A stretch of DNA of 64,000 bases from contig CM051456.1 in assembly GCA_028274465.1 (NCBI GenBank), positions 70,418,753 through 70,482,752 of the forward strand, in the 5' to 3' direction. Within the stretch, counting starts at the first letter, position 1. Each line of letters opens with the position of its first letter. A program made the translations under genes and the position numbers. The DNA comes from Plantago ovata. Its lineage: Eukaryota; Streptophyta; Magnoliopsida; Lamiales; Plantaginaceae. Below, one piece after another: positions 22,864 through 34,316 of the stretch. The notes below the pieces were generated by a model, which was given only the letters and a program-made list of their open reading frames with translations, ran no database searches and was not told where the DNA came from.

Positions 22864-25800
22864 TTGCATGTTGGGAACAACAATCCAGTTGAAGCCAAAC
22901 GCGTTGGACGCTGCAAGATAGATTTACCATCAGGACAATGTTTGGAACTTGATAACGTTTATTTTGTTCCATCCATTGTCAGAAATATTATTCCATTCCA
23001 TTGTTGGACAATTTGGGTTTTTCCTAATACTTGTTATTTTTCATTAAATGACCAGTATTATGGAAAGGCTCGCTTAGTGAATGGTTTATATATTTTGCAA
23101 AGTAGTCTACCTTTATTTCAAATACATAACAAACAACCGTCTTCAAGTAGGAAGAATAATCCATCTTATCTATGGCATTGTAGGCTAGGCCATATCAATG
23201 AAACACGGATTCAAAGACTAAGGAAGTTGGACTACTTAGAACCATTTGATTTTGAATCATATGGTACATGTGAATCATGTGTTAAGGGTAAGATGACGAA
23301 CAAACCTTTTGTTGGACAAGGTGTTCGTGCCACTCGCTGCTTAGAGCTCATACATACCGATGTATGTGGACTTTTTAAAGACCATGGGCGTGGGGGTTAT
23401 CCTTACTTCGTTACCTTTACTGACGATTTCTCAAGGTATGGGTATATTTATCTTATGAAGAATAAATCCGAGACCTTTGGGAAATTCAAGGAGTTTGGGA
23501 ATGAGGTCGAGAATGAATTGAACCTAAGGATAGTCACTCTTCGATCAGATCGAGGAGGTGAATACCTTAGTAAAGAATTTATCGACTACTTGAAGGAAAA
23601 TGGAATTCAATCGCAATGGACCCCTCCTGGAACATCACAAGAGAATGGTGTGTCTGAGAGAAGGAATCGAACCCTGTTAGACATGGTGAGATCAATGATT
23701 GGATTCTCGACTCTTCCAAAATGTCTATGGGGATATGCACTACAAACTGCAATCTACATTCTGAACCGTGTACCATCTAAATCAGTGGAGAAAACTCCTT
23801 ATGAGTTATGGAAGGGAAAGAAGCCCTCACTGGGCTATCTTAGACCTTGGGGCTGTCTTGCGATAGTCAAACTGATGCTCACTGATAAGTTAGATGCCAA
23901 GGGTGTCAAAGTATATTTCATAGGCTATCCTCGTTAGACGAGATGCTATGAATTCTATCATGCTGAAAATCACTAGGTGATAGTATCTAGAAACGTTAAG
24001 TTTTTAGAAGCAGAATACCTCGAAGAAGAGAGGTTAGATGACATGATAGAACTTGAAGAAATTCAAGACTTTGACACGCGCGAACATGAGTTCTTTAAAT
24101 CTTCTGATTTGGACTCAAGTTCAGTGGGAGCTTTCGAAGCAGACAAGGGTAATGATATGACACTTGCTAAGCATGTCATAGTCAGTGGGAGTCCTGTGAT
24201 TAGATCAACAGTTGAAACCACACCAATAGAACCCGTTGTCAATCAAACTGTGCAACGAGTTGCACAAGAGCAACTTCCCGCTAGGGAACAGGGTCGCGTG
24301 GCGCGACTAGCTGCATCAGTGCCCACTGATAATGTTCGTGTTACACGAAGCTAGAAAAGAAAAGCACCAGAACCAGTCGAGCTCCGTAGGTCGAAGAGGA
24401 TCCTAAAAGGACCTCAGAAGCAAAGCCTTATGATAGAAGACATCAGTGAACTTGATGTCGGCTTATCAGATCGGGAAGATCCTGAGACCTACAAAGAGGC
24501 AATAATTGATATTGACTCAGAGAAATGGCAAGAGGCCATGGAATTGGAAATGGACTCCATGTACCTGAACTAAGTTTGGAACTTGGTAGACTTGCCCCAA
24601 TGGGTTAGACCTATTGGGTGCAAATGGGTCTTTAAACGAAAGACAGATGCCGATGGCAAGGTACAAATGCACAAAGCTAGGCTTGTGGCGAAAGGCTACA
24701 CGCAAAGGTATGGCATCGATTACGATGAAACCTTTTCACCGGTAGCAAAATTGAAGTCCATTCGAATTCTACTTGCGATAGCTGCCTACTATGATTGTGA
24801 GATCGAGCAGATGGATGTAAAGACTGCCTTCCTCAATGGAAACCTTGAGGAAGAGGTCTGTATGGTACAGATGGAAGGTTTTATTAGTAAAACCAGGCCA
24901 ACTGTTGTATGCAAATTACAGAGATCCATCTATGGGCTAAAGCAAGCGTCTAGGAGCTGGAATATCCGCTTTGATGAAGCTGTCAAATGGTTTGACTTCA
25001 TCAGAAGCAAGGAAGATCCCTGTGTCTACACTAGGCACAGCGACAAGGGAGTCGTTTTCATGATCATTTATGTTGATGACAATTTGATCATGGGAAACAA
25101 TGTCTCTATACTAGAAGAGACTAAAGTTTGGTTATCAAGTACCTTCTCAATGAAGGACTTGGGTGAACATCCTAGGGATCAAGATCTATAGAGATAGATC
25201 CAAGAGGATGTTAGGATTGACACAATCCACCTACATCGACAAAATACTGAAGCGTTATAAGATGGACGACTCAAAGAGAGGCTTTCTCCCAGCTAGGCAT
25301 GGGATTGTCTTATCAGTTAAGGATGGTCCTAAAACTGATGAAGAAAGAAAGGCAATGAGTCGTGTGCCCTATGCTTCGGCAGTAGGGTCTATAATGTATG
25401 CAATGAATTGCACAAGGCCCGATGTGGCATATGCGCTTAGTGTCACTTGTCGACACCAACAGAATCCAGGAGTACCTCACTGGACTACTGTAAAGAACAT
25501 TCTTAAGTGCCTTCGACGGACTAAGGAAATGTTCTTGGTGTTTGGTGGAGAACTAGAATTAAAGATGTCTGGTTATGTCGACGCTGGATTTGAATCAGAT
25601 CCTGATGACTTTGAGTCACAGACAGGATACGTATTCAAAATGAACGGAGGAGCTATCTATTGGAAGAGTTCTAAGCAAGCCACGATTGCTGACTCATCCA
25701 CAGAAGCTGAGTACATTGCTGGATCAGAAGCTTCGAAAGAAGCTGTCTGAATTTCAAAGTTCTTGAAGGAATTGAGGGTTGTTCCTGCTCCTAGTCCAAT

Positions 25801-26047
25801 AACGATTTATTGGGACAATACGGGCGTCGTCGCTCAAGCTAAGGAGCCTAGATCTACAAACAAGAACGTACATGTACTTACAAAATATCACGTTATACGT
25901 GAGATTATTGATAGAGGAGAAGTTAGTATAGAACGTGTCTCTACCACGGACAACGTGGAAGATCCTTTCACCAAGGTCTTATCAGTGGAAGTCCACTTAA
26001 GACATTATGCTAATCTGGGCATTAGGCATAAAGGTGACTGGCTCTAG
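22864..26047 (+). CDS. Tork-like pol: integrase, reverse transcriptase, RNase H (worn)
   Basis: Frames at 22864-23937, 23977-24354, 24583-25191, 25163-25750 and 25763-26047 together show the copia order. The pre-integrase region has [12 protein letters not shown] and [14 protein letters not shown]. The integrase core has [34 protein letters not shown] and [15 protein letters not shown]. The reverse transcriptase has [31 protein letters not shown] and [10 protein letters not shown]. RNase H has [21 protein letters not shown] and a degraded end. Several breaks make this a fossil. Confidence 0.92.
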
Positions 26048-26061
26048 TCCAAGTGGGAGAT
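26048..26061 (+). promoter_or_regulatory. Polypurine tract of the Tork-like element
   Basis: CCAAGTGGGAGAT lies directly before the 3' LTR. It is a typical copia polypurine tract, which primes plus-strand synthesis. Confidence 0.8.
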
Positions 26062-28138
26062 TGATAGTGTATATGTCCTAGAGACAGTCCTTACTAAGGG
26101 CATGGTGCCCTTATAGAGGACATATATGTACTATTACACAGGTCAACGTAATATAATATATGTTTGTTGCATTTTACTATTGAGTATCGCTTTCATATTT
26201 ATATTACACCAGGCTGCAGCATGTCATATCTTTATTACTGTCTGTATTGATATTAAACATGTCCCCTCGGATAGATGACCGATCACACAGTTAGTGGGAG
26301 CTATGTGAGTTATCATATATCCCAAACTCTCCCTAGTCATGGTTCATCTCGGATGTGGGGGTCTGAATGAACCTGACAAGACTAGTATGCGTGGAGGTTA
26401 TACTTGTTGGAGCAAGTGTGAGCCGATCCCACGGCCACGGAATGGATTGTTGGACAATCAAGGAACGTTCCCATAACTGCGCATAGTTGTTCGAAGAAGC
26501 TTTATCGAACAATGGAAGTACCCACCGGACACTCCCATCGATGTATACTCTACACCGACGTGTCTATGGGAACCGGTGAGTTGTCGAAGTGATGCCATTC
26601 GTCCTTTGTACTTACAGGACTTTATCATCACATTTGTTGCCCCATATCCTTGGTGGACCCGTCGATGTCAGCTCTGAATAAGCAGCTGACCTAAGACACG
26701 ATCCAGGATTATGGCTACATACAAATGGGGGTGATAAGTGATTCTGTGAAGGATTCATCTCTCAAGTGTAGCACAGGAGAGCACTGGTCATAGTCGTTCA
26801 TAGTTGTGATGGTAAAACCGCTGGCCAGCGTATCAATATTATTATGATGGTCATAATAGATATTGGATTCACCATGCAACTCACTGAAGACGCCCGTTGA
26901 TGTATTATTGGGATAGACACTTCATCGATCCTAGATACATTCGAGCAAGTCAGATGAAGGGACGTTACCATCGCCGCGTTGAGCGCAACAGGCTTCGCAA
27001 CGAAAGGGTTAGCTTTGAGAAACCTCTCAAACGTCCTCACGTATTAATATTGCAAATGGAACCGTCTAGGAATTCCATGTTGCCTAGTCTAGGACTTGCT
27101 TAATACGATGAGGCCCTATGGGTCACACTATGTGGTGATTCAGTCTATCAGAATATCCTTGAAGATGGAATCGCAATTAATTTGGAATTAATTGTGATTG
27201 ATGGATTATAATTGATTTGGAATTAATTATAATATTTGGTGGCTCAATTAATGATTTGGAATTATTAATTGAATTGGCTAATTAATTGTATTTTATGTAA
27301 ATACAATTAAAGATTATATTTTGGAAATATAATGGAGGTTTGATTAAAAAGGATATGTTAATTTAGAATTAACATATGCACATGGCAAAATCTACTTGGA
27401 GTTTGAATTGCCTTAGAACTATAAGTGGGTCCCAAAATCGGGACCCACCTACTGTCCCTGGGAGAGAGCGCGCGCGCAGTGATGGATGAGGGGAAGGAGT
27501 TCGACTCCTTCCTCTATTAGAAGTCCATGGGATAAGTTAGATTTTCCTGATTGAGTTTTAATTTGATTGGGAATGAATCTAGACTTGATATTGGTTTCCT
27601 AGTGCGATAAGAATTAGATTCTTATTCCTTTACGAAGTCTAATTGCTTATGCTTTAGGCTTCTATTGACTACTATATATAGTAGACTATAAGAGAGTTTT
27701 TGACATAGACTTTGACAGTCATTCTACCCAGTTTTCTTAGAGAAAATAAAAACTCTCCCCTCCTCTATAAGCCTACTCGCGCGCCACCTACTGGAGGAAT
27801 CGCCGCCCCATCTTCTTGGTCACACAAAGAATATCCTAGCATTCTTTCCGATAGGTTGTTCATCCGTGGATACCAAGGTTGAGGTTCTAGGAGCTGGAAA
27901 ATAACTTTTATTGTCTTGCAGATAATCAAAGTATTTCAGATATCTTCGACTTCGACGAAGGAGAAGATACACCGGATTATTACGAAGACTAGGAAGCTGC
28001 TTTGGAAGTAAGGTTAGTCTTCTAATTGACGTGCTTATATATATACGGCATATACATAATCAATTAACCTGTATGTTAAGAAAATTTTTGAAATTCCGCT
28101 GCGTACCCTAGAGGTAACTCTGACCGTATTTTCTTACA
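26062..28138 (+). repeat. 3' LTR of the Tork-like element
   Basis: This 2,077-bp LTR is the partner of 3139-5216. It is followed by the target duplication GTGTT (28139-28143). The hairpin with arms GTGGGTCCC/GGGACCCAC is at 27425-27448. Confidence 0.93.
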
Positions 28139-28577
28139 GTGTTGGTCAATGATTTCTTTCCAACTGCTGTACTGAATCAAATGTAAACTTGGATTGAATT
28201 AAAAGTGCAAAGAAAAGAAAGGGATCCTCCTCCCTATCCAAGAAACATTGCTGCAAGATGGCTGAATCTGGAAGTCTTAGTAAGAAGAACATCTATTGGC
28301 AAGCTAATGAAGCAAGAGCCTGATTTAATCAAACCAATTGATGTTGCTTACTACACTTACCCTTTAACCAAGAAGTCAAAGAAGAAATATGACTTGATTC
28401 CTTATGAGTATTTTTATCTCACTGCCAAGGATCAAGAAGAAGATCTTCTCTGGTTAAGAAAGACTCATGTTAACAAGGGAATTTCAGATACACAACTTCT
28501 CCATGCCAACAATTGGGGCATGCACTTGTGGGTACTGCACTACAAAGAAATGAATGGTGAAAACCATCATTATACTG
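28139..28577 (+). mobile_element. S1 continued (right flank of the Tork-like insertion)
   Basis: This resumes the DNA interrupted at 3139. It carries an open frame from 28205 encoding MQRKERDPPPYPRNIAARW and onward, with a Lys-rich stretch and an aromatic-rich end (YEYFYLTAKDQEEDLLW). The product is not recognised. Its first 255 bases are duplicated at 5217-5471. It ends where the Athila A1 LTR begins at 28578. Confidence 0.6.
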
Positions 28578-29892
28578 CTGATGAATGTGTATTTTACACT
28601 TTCATTTGAGTCTTTTTCACCTACTTTAGCTATCATCAATGTTAATTTAGCTATATTTTAGTGCATTTTATTAGAATAGTGTCACGTTTCCTTTTAGATT
28701 TTATTTTACAGGTTTTGGTTGAAAATCGAGGATTTCCGGGCAATTATATTGAAGTTGACAAGGAATTGGTGTTCCAGAAGCCTATTTGGAGTATCTGAAG
28801 GTTTCCGGATAGGATTTGGAGTCTAGGGGTCGAATCTGGAGGTTAGAAGGCCACTAGAAGTCAGAAACCGAGTCCGAAAAGGGGAAGAAATCCAAAAACG
28901 CGTAGAAAACGCGGAATTCCGAGAAAATTACTCCCGGGCGAACCGCCCGGGACGTGGGGCGAATCGCCCCACACCAGGCGAACCGCCCGGTGTGTGGGGC
29001 GAATCGCCCCACACTTATCCGTAGCCTATATATAGTTGCTCAGTTTTTCTCCGAAATTCATACTTTTCCAGACCTAGTCTCTCACCTTTCTCTGTAGTTT
29101 TAGGTAGGAACTTCCCAGAGCCTGTTTTGGGGGTTCGTAGCTTAGGAGACACTTTTGCATAGCAGTTTGGAGCTTGTAGGATCGCAATTCTTCGGAGATT
29201 GACAACCTTCGGTAACATTGTATCTTACAGTTTATTCTACTTATTTTTATATATCTTTCAACATGTTTTCTTCTATGATTTCTGTTGATTGCATGCCTAT
29301 TATGAGTAGCTAAACTTATCATTGGTGGTAGTATGTGAATTCTTAGCGAAGGGAAGATAATCATGCTAATGGCTATATCGCGCATTATACTCCGTGTTAT
29401 TGCTTTATTTCGTTGATCAGGCCCAGCCTAAATTCTCGTATGTTGTATTAACTATTATGCACAATTGGACCCTCATCGACCTATGCGCATGTTTATCTTC
29501 GTAGTGTTGAATAATTACGGAACACAATTGGACAATAGTGCTTGACTTGTCAGTACCTTTATCTTCGTAGTGCTTAATAATTGCAACAGGACATTAGATT
29601 GATCAAAGATCTCCATGCAAGACCGAGGAATTTACGCATGATTATTGACCCGTTATGCTTTGAAGGATCATACTATCACCAATCTCCATTATCTGTTAGA
29701 AAAACCTTTGCTTTTACGTCTGCTGTTTTTATATTCTTTAGTTAAATAGATAAAGCTAGTTATAGTCCTGAGAGAACGATACTCGAGGTCATTCTACTGC
29801 TACACTACGGTTTTCGTTGTAGTTGTGAATTGCCTTTGGCTAAATAACAAATTTATTTGCTCAATCGGGACCCGACAAACCCGCGTTCATCA
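28578..29892 (+). repeat. 5' LTR of Athila A1
   Basis: A 1,315-bp LTR starting TGATGAATGTG and ending GTTCATCA. A TATA box, CTATATATAG, lies at 29026-29035. Four palindromic boxes (28933-28951, 28954-28972, 28973-28991, 28992-29014) stand in a row directly upstream of it. Confidence 0.9.
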
Positions 29893-29893
29893 A

Positions 29894-29914
29894 TTTGGCG
29901 CCGTTGCCGGGGAC
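29894..29914 (+). promoter_or_regulatory. Primer binding site of Athila A1
   Basis: TTTGGCGCCGTTGCCGGGGA directly follows the LTR. It is the classic Athila primer-site sequence. Confidence 0.85.
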
Positions 29915-30037
29915 TATACTCCTTTTTTCTGTTTAATTTGTTTATATTTTCAGCATTCAATTCCTAATTCTATTAGTTTTAGTTTTCCTTTTTAATCTCT
30001 CTCTGATACTGCTCTCCTAGTCTGTTACAGATAGTGT

Positions 30038-31054
30038 ATGCCGCATACACGATCTGAAGGAACACCGCTTGCTGATTCAATTGCTGAGATCGACAGAGTC
30101 TACCACCAAAGAAGGCGACTACTTCAAAGGCGTGCACTAGAGGAAATAGAGGATATCGATTTCTCTGAATCTCTACACAGTCTTTTCAAGAAAATCGACG
30201 GAATGGCAGAAGCTAGACCACTGAAAGCATGGGTTCAACCCACCAAGGATCGTATGAGAGGACCGGCGATTGTTCTTTCGTCTGCAACTCGAGATCTAGA
30301 AATCAAGAACCACGCGTTCCAAAAACTTCCGAGGTTCTATGGCTTATCAAGGGAAGATGTGATGGGTAACTTGCACGATATCGATGATTTCGTCAACCAA
30401 CTCCCACGACCCGGAGCTGAAATAACAACGGATGAGTTGAGGATGAAGGTTTTTGCTATGGGACTTGGCGACAGAGCCAAGTCATGGTTGAGTTCTCTAC
30501 CAGCAGGCTCGCTGGACACTTGGGAGAAGGTTTTTTCAGCTTTCATGGAGAAATACTTCCCTCACACCTTGACTACCGCGCTAAAGGCGCAAATCACTGG
30601 ATTCAAGCAGGACTATGATGAGACCATCTACACCGCGTTTGAGAGGTTCCAAGATCTCACGAACAAGTGCCCTCACCATGGTTTTGAGCTTTCTGACTTA
30701 GTCCAACACTTCTACAATGGACTAACCTTCGAGAATCAACAAGTGGTGGATTTCCAATACCGAGACAATATTTGGGAGGAAACCGCAGAAGCCGTCTGGG
30801 CAGTTTTCGAAAGGCTTGCTAAGGGCTCGCAATTCAAGGACCCAAGAGCGATGGTTAGGAGACGTGGACCTGAAGCTCCACCGACTCAAGAAGCCCCTAT
30901 GTATAGGTGGAATGGGGATCAATTCGAGTGCTTTACCAACGAATTGAAGCAAGTCCTCAAGAGCGCCACCGGAACAACTGTCTCGAATGAAGTATGCCGA
31001 ATATGCAAGAACTATGGGCATGGGGCTCATATGTGTAGATCGGAGCTTGCATAA
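30038..31054 (+). CDS. Athila A1 gag
   Basis: The 338-residue frame contains the Athila gag core (ELRMKVFAMGLGDRAKSWL, then WEKVFSAFMEKYFP and the HFYNGLTFENQ region). It ends with a zinc knuckle, CRICKNYGHGAHMC. It forms the particle coat in active relatives. The same protein, about 95% alike by eye, is encoded on the other strand at 41049-42218. Confidence 0.92.
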   Translation: MPHTRSEGTPLADSIAEIDRVYHQRRRLLQRRALEEIEDIDFSESLHSLFKKIDGMAEARPLKAWVQPTKDRMRGPAIVLSSATRDLEIKNHAFQKLPRFYGLSREDVMGNLHDIDDFVNQLPRPGAEITTDELRMKVFAMGLGDRAKSWLSSLPAGSLDTWEKVFSAFMEKYFPHTLTTALKAQITGFKQDYDETIYTAFERFQDLTNKCPHHGFELSDLVQHFYNGLTFENQQVVDFQYRDNIWEETAEAVWAVFERLAKGSQFKDPRAMVRRRGPEAPPTQEAPMYRWNGDQFECFTNELKQVLKSATGTTVSNEVCRICKNYGHGAHMCRSELA

Positions 31055-31312
31055 GATGATGGCAATTGGGCTCGAGGAGGGAAAGAGGAAGCCTTTGCTA
31101 CGGAGTTTGGTACTCATGAAGTTAGCTACGGACAAGACGGTAGGAATCCTCGAGGTGGATTTTGGAGAAGAGGATTCCGAAACAATCAAGGATATGCACC
31201 GGCTAACCAAACTTATGGCCCTAACCAAGACCTTAGTAGGCTAAACTATGGTAATGATCACTGCGAAAACCCCGCTCCGAAAGAGCCACCGAAGTCGAAG
31301 TCGGCTCAACTG

Positions 31313-31900
31313 ATGGAGAACTTGCAAAAGATGGTTGATCACACACAAAGTTTTATCAAACGTTATGAAGAAGATTCCGAGAAGACTAGGGCAAGGCTTG
31401 ATAGGTTGGAAGAGAGCACTAGGCTTGCCCATCAAAAGATGCAAGAGTTGATCGACCGAGGAGCAAGTAGGGAGCAAGGCAAGCTTCCTAGCAACACTGA
31501 GAAGTCGATGTCCATTACCTTGGTGGGTGATCTACCTGTTGAAATCACCATCAAGAAGGTTTCTAAGTGCGAGAGTTGCAAGAGGGAAATGCCCCCACAG
31601 GTCGAGGAAGAAGAGAAGGACCTTGGTACTGACAAGAGCGAAGAGGAGCAAGAGGATCCCGAGTCACTCCCTCAAAGTTTCGATGTTAAGATCGGGATTG
31701 GGGAACTTGAAGATGTCCGTGCCACACTAGACACGGGATCCTACTCTAATGTGCTCCCTTTGAATGTTTTTGAGAAGAGTAACCTTGGAAAACTATTTGT
31801 GCATAAAGCTATTGTGCAACTGGTGGATGGATCCTTTGTGAAACCCGAAGGCGTTGTGAAGAATGTATTGGTCAAGATTGGTGAAGCTTCTGTATACAGG
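31313..31900 (+). CDS. Athila A1 gag end and protease region
   Basis: A coiled-coil-like stretch (QKMVDHTQSFIKRYEEDSEK) leads into an aspartic protease core, ATLDTGSYSNVLPLNVFEKS, and then VQLVDGSFVKPEGVVKNVLV. The protease would process the gag product. No RT domain follows. Confidence 0.85.
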
Positions 31901-32149
31901 AGTCGAGTCAGAGACTTTAAACAATGGCGCTATCCGGGAGGCAACCCGGGGTTTTTTATCGCTTTCTTTACCGCTTTATTGCATGCATTCATACTTGAAC
32001 AATTTGCTTTTCATATGTGAATTTGTTCATCTCTGTGTCGTATGTGCTTATGTTATGTTCGAGTGCGATTTTTCGAGTGATTTTTTGAGAAAAATGGTTT
32101 TCGGGGACTAAAAACCGCATTTTATTTCGAAACGATCGTCTCCCCACCT

Positions 32150-32255
32150 CAGGAGGTGGGAGGCGAATCGCCCCACGTCCAGAGCGTGCGCGCGCGCTCC
32201 GGACGTGCGGGGCGGTTCGCCCCACACGGGGCAAATCGCCCCACGTTCTGCAGAT
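32150..32255. repeat. Internal palindromic box cluster of Athila A1
   Basis: Boxes of the type GGGGCGGTTCGCCCC, GGCGAATCGCC and GGGGCAAATCGCCCC stand around a separate inverted repeat (GTCCAGAGCG...CGCTCCGGAC). They lie between the protease and the 3' ORF leader, and repeat the LTR box motif. Confidence 0.85.
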
Positions 32256-33011
32256 GAGAAAAACGGGGTTCTCCCCCATTTTTTCTCATTTCACTTCTCC
32301 TTCTTCCTTTAAACTCCAAAAAATCCTCCATTTTCAAAATACCTTCAAAACTTCATAACTTCTTCATCCTTCCATCAATTTGTGTGTTCTTTAGCTTCAA
32401 TGGAAGCCCGTTACGTGCTCTTTCTTTTCATCCGAACAAATCTCTTCCTAGTTCATTCAAACTCCGGATTTGAGGTATTATCACATGAACCCTAATTTTC
32501 AAATTTGGGGGTTTTTTGATTTATGCTTCAATTAAGCTTGTATGATGTATGGGTTGATGTTTTATGTGATTAGATTCGTTATTCATTATCAATTGCATGT
32601 TCAATTTTGGTTTGTTGATTTGAGATTTTTGCAATTAGATGATATATCTTGTTAGGAAATGTATCTCTTACTATCATTTCATGCTTAAACATGTGTTTGT
32701 TGATATGATAATGATGGATGTATTGGAAGAATGCATGATTGATGGAGTTGAGGATTTATGTTAGATTTTTTATTATTATGGTATGGATTGAACTTTGTGA
32801 TTCAAGGCATTTGTTGTTTAGCAAGAGCATAATGTGATATGTTATTGTAGTAGTTGCATTGATATATTGCGTAATGAAATAGCTAGACTAGACTTTGGGT
32901 TTTTGAGGAGTTGGATTTTTGAAGATATTGCTCGTTTGTTCGCTCGTATATTTACATATGCATAGGTCTGTTTTGCATCGTACAAGATACTAATTGCTGT
33001 TTGTAGGAATC

Positions 33012-34316
33012 ATGGCACCGAGATCGAGGAGAGCCGGCTCGAGCAGAAAAGGGAAGGGAGTAGCATCAAGCTCCCAACCATCTCACCATATGTACGAGTT
33101 GTCTGTAGCTGCGATAGAGGTGCGTCAAAGGCTAGAAGCGGAGCTGGCCGACGGGGGAAGATCGATCATCCCAGACAGGAGGATTGATATTCCAGAGTCA
33201 GCAGTTGATACAGCGGGGTATAGGACGCTATCACGATTGGTGTCAAGAAGGAATTGGGTATGGTACAGTTCCAACAGGTTCAAGGGGTACGACGAGAGCC
33301 TCCTCCAAGAATTCTACACTGGATACACAGATCTCGAGGAGAAGAATGGGGTACTAGTCCGAGGCCTGATAATACCGTGGACACCAGAGCACATTTCTTC
33401 ATTCATCCATTTTGGGCATCAGGAATTCACAGGAAGCGACCATGCCTACCTGTATCCAAGGGCCTCTAGGGGGATAGGAAGACACATCACAGACGCGATC
33501 TGCAACAGGGAGTACCGATATCCAGAAATCGGGGGAGAACCTACACGGATCAGTCAGAGCGACCTTAGCATTGAAGCTAAGGTGATGATGAAATTTTGCA
33601 TCTCCAACTTGATCCCTAGGAAGAATGACTCGTGGATTCAGCCCTACTACGCCGAGCTCCTCTACTGCTTGATAGGCAGACATCAGATCGACATAGGGCA
33701 CATCATGTATGAGGAGTACGAGCACCACTGGGAAAAGAAGAGGAAGCCCTTCGTCTTCCCAATCTTCATCACAGCCTACTGCAAATATCATGGGGTCGAT
33801 GACATTGAGGAGGGGGATTGCGAGGTCGCTGCCCTTTCACCCTCAACCATTGAGGTGCAGCTGACTAGGTATCAGTTGAAGAACCCCACGGCTGCCGCTG
33901 CTGATGTAGGAGCACCCTTCCAGCCGAGTGATTCCGATCATGAGGATGCTATGGAGGCTGATGTTGGCCAAGCCCCTATCCCAGATATCCCGTTTGTCCA
34001 TAGAGCACCGCATGCACCGCCTCGAGCACAACAGGGGTCTAGAGGATTTGACTTCTCTGAATTCCGTACCTACCTCGACGGCCGTTTCGACAGAATTGAT
34101 GCCAACAACGCGGCCATGCGACAAGACCTCGACATGCACATTGCCCAGCACCACCGCGATTGGGAGACATTCGAGGAGCATCGCCGAGAGGATAGGCAAC
34201 AAAGGTGGGAGCAGCAACAGCTCATCCAGCAGCAGCAGGAGGCTCTATGTCAGTCCAATGAGCTCATGTCTGACATGTGGAGGGACTTTTATGGGGATTA
34301 TCATCCCGATGATTAG
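33012..34316 (+). CDS. Athila A1 3' ORF: putative plant transposon protein
   Basis: A 434-residue open frame from MAPRSRRAGSSRK. The middle (about residues 70-260) resembles the domain annotated as putative plant transposon protein (Pfam PF20167 as I recall it), with IPWTPEHISSFIHFG and MMKFCISNLIPRKNDSWIQ. The C-terminus (about 340-430) is Gln/Arg/Asp-rich and probably coiled. It occupies the position where Athila elements carry an env-like ORF. A splice acceptor (TTTGTAG, ending 33006) with a branch-point-like TACTAAT (32988-32994) just precedes the ATG, so expression from a spliced RNA is plausible. The function is unknown. The frame is intact, unlike gag/protease. Confidence 0.75.
   Translation: MAPRSRRAGSSRKGKGVASSSQPSHHMYELSVAAIEVRQRLEAELADGGRSIIPDRRIDIPESAVDTAGYRTLSRLVSRRNWVWYSSNRFKGYDESLLQEFYTGYTDLEEKNGVLVRGLIIPWTPEHISSFIHFGHQEFTGSDHAYLYPRASRGIGRHITDAICNREYRYPEIGGEPTRISQSDLSIEAKVMMKFCISNLIPRKNDSWIQPYYAELLYCLIGRHQIDIGHIMYEEYEHHWEKKRKPFVFPIFITAYCKYHGVDDIEEGDCEVAALSPSTIEVQLTRYQLKNPTAAAADVGAPFQPSDSDHEDAMEADVGQAPIPDIPFVHRAPHAPPRAQQGSRGFDFSEFRTYLDGRFDRIDANNAAMRQDLDMHIAQHHRDWETFEEHRREDRQQRWEQQQLIQQQQEALCQSNELMSDMWRDFYGDYHPDD

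Larger units (their letters stand above)
3139..28138 (+). mobile_element. Tork-like Ty1/copia element, with nested insertions
   Basis: The element is bounded by TG...CA LTRs (left 3139-5216, right 26062-28138). The target duplication GTGTT is seen at 3134-3138 and 28139-28143. Its leader is interrupted by a SINE and by a complete Retand-like gypsy element (5727-20092). Coding remains lie at 21894-26047: gag, zinc knuckle, protease, integrase, reverse transcriptase and RNase H in the copia order. It is clearly a fossil, with roughly seven breaks in the coding part. The two long LTRs differ at about 33 sites in about 2,077 by eye (about 1.6%). At 1.3e-8 substitutions per site per year this gives about 0.6 million years, a rough figure because the left LTR is rearranged. 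The lineage within copia (Tork, Angela or TAR) is not settled. Confidence 0.9.
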
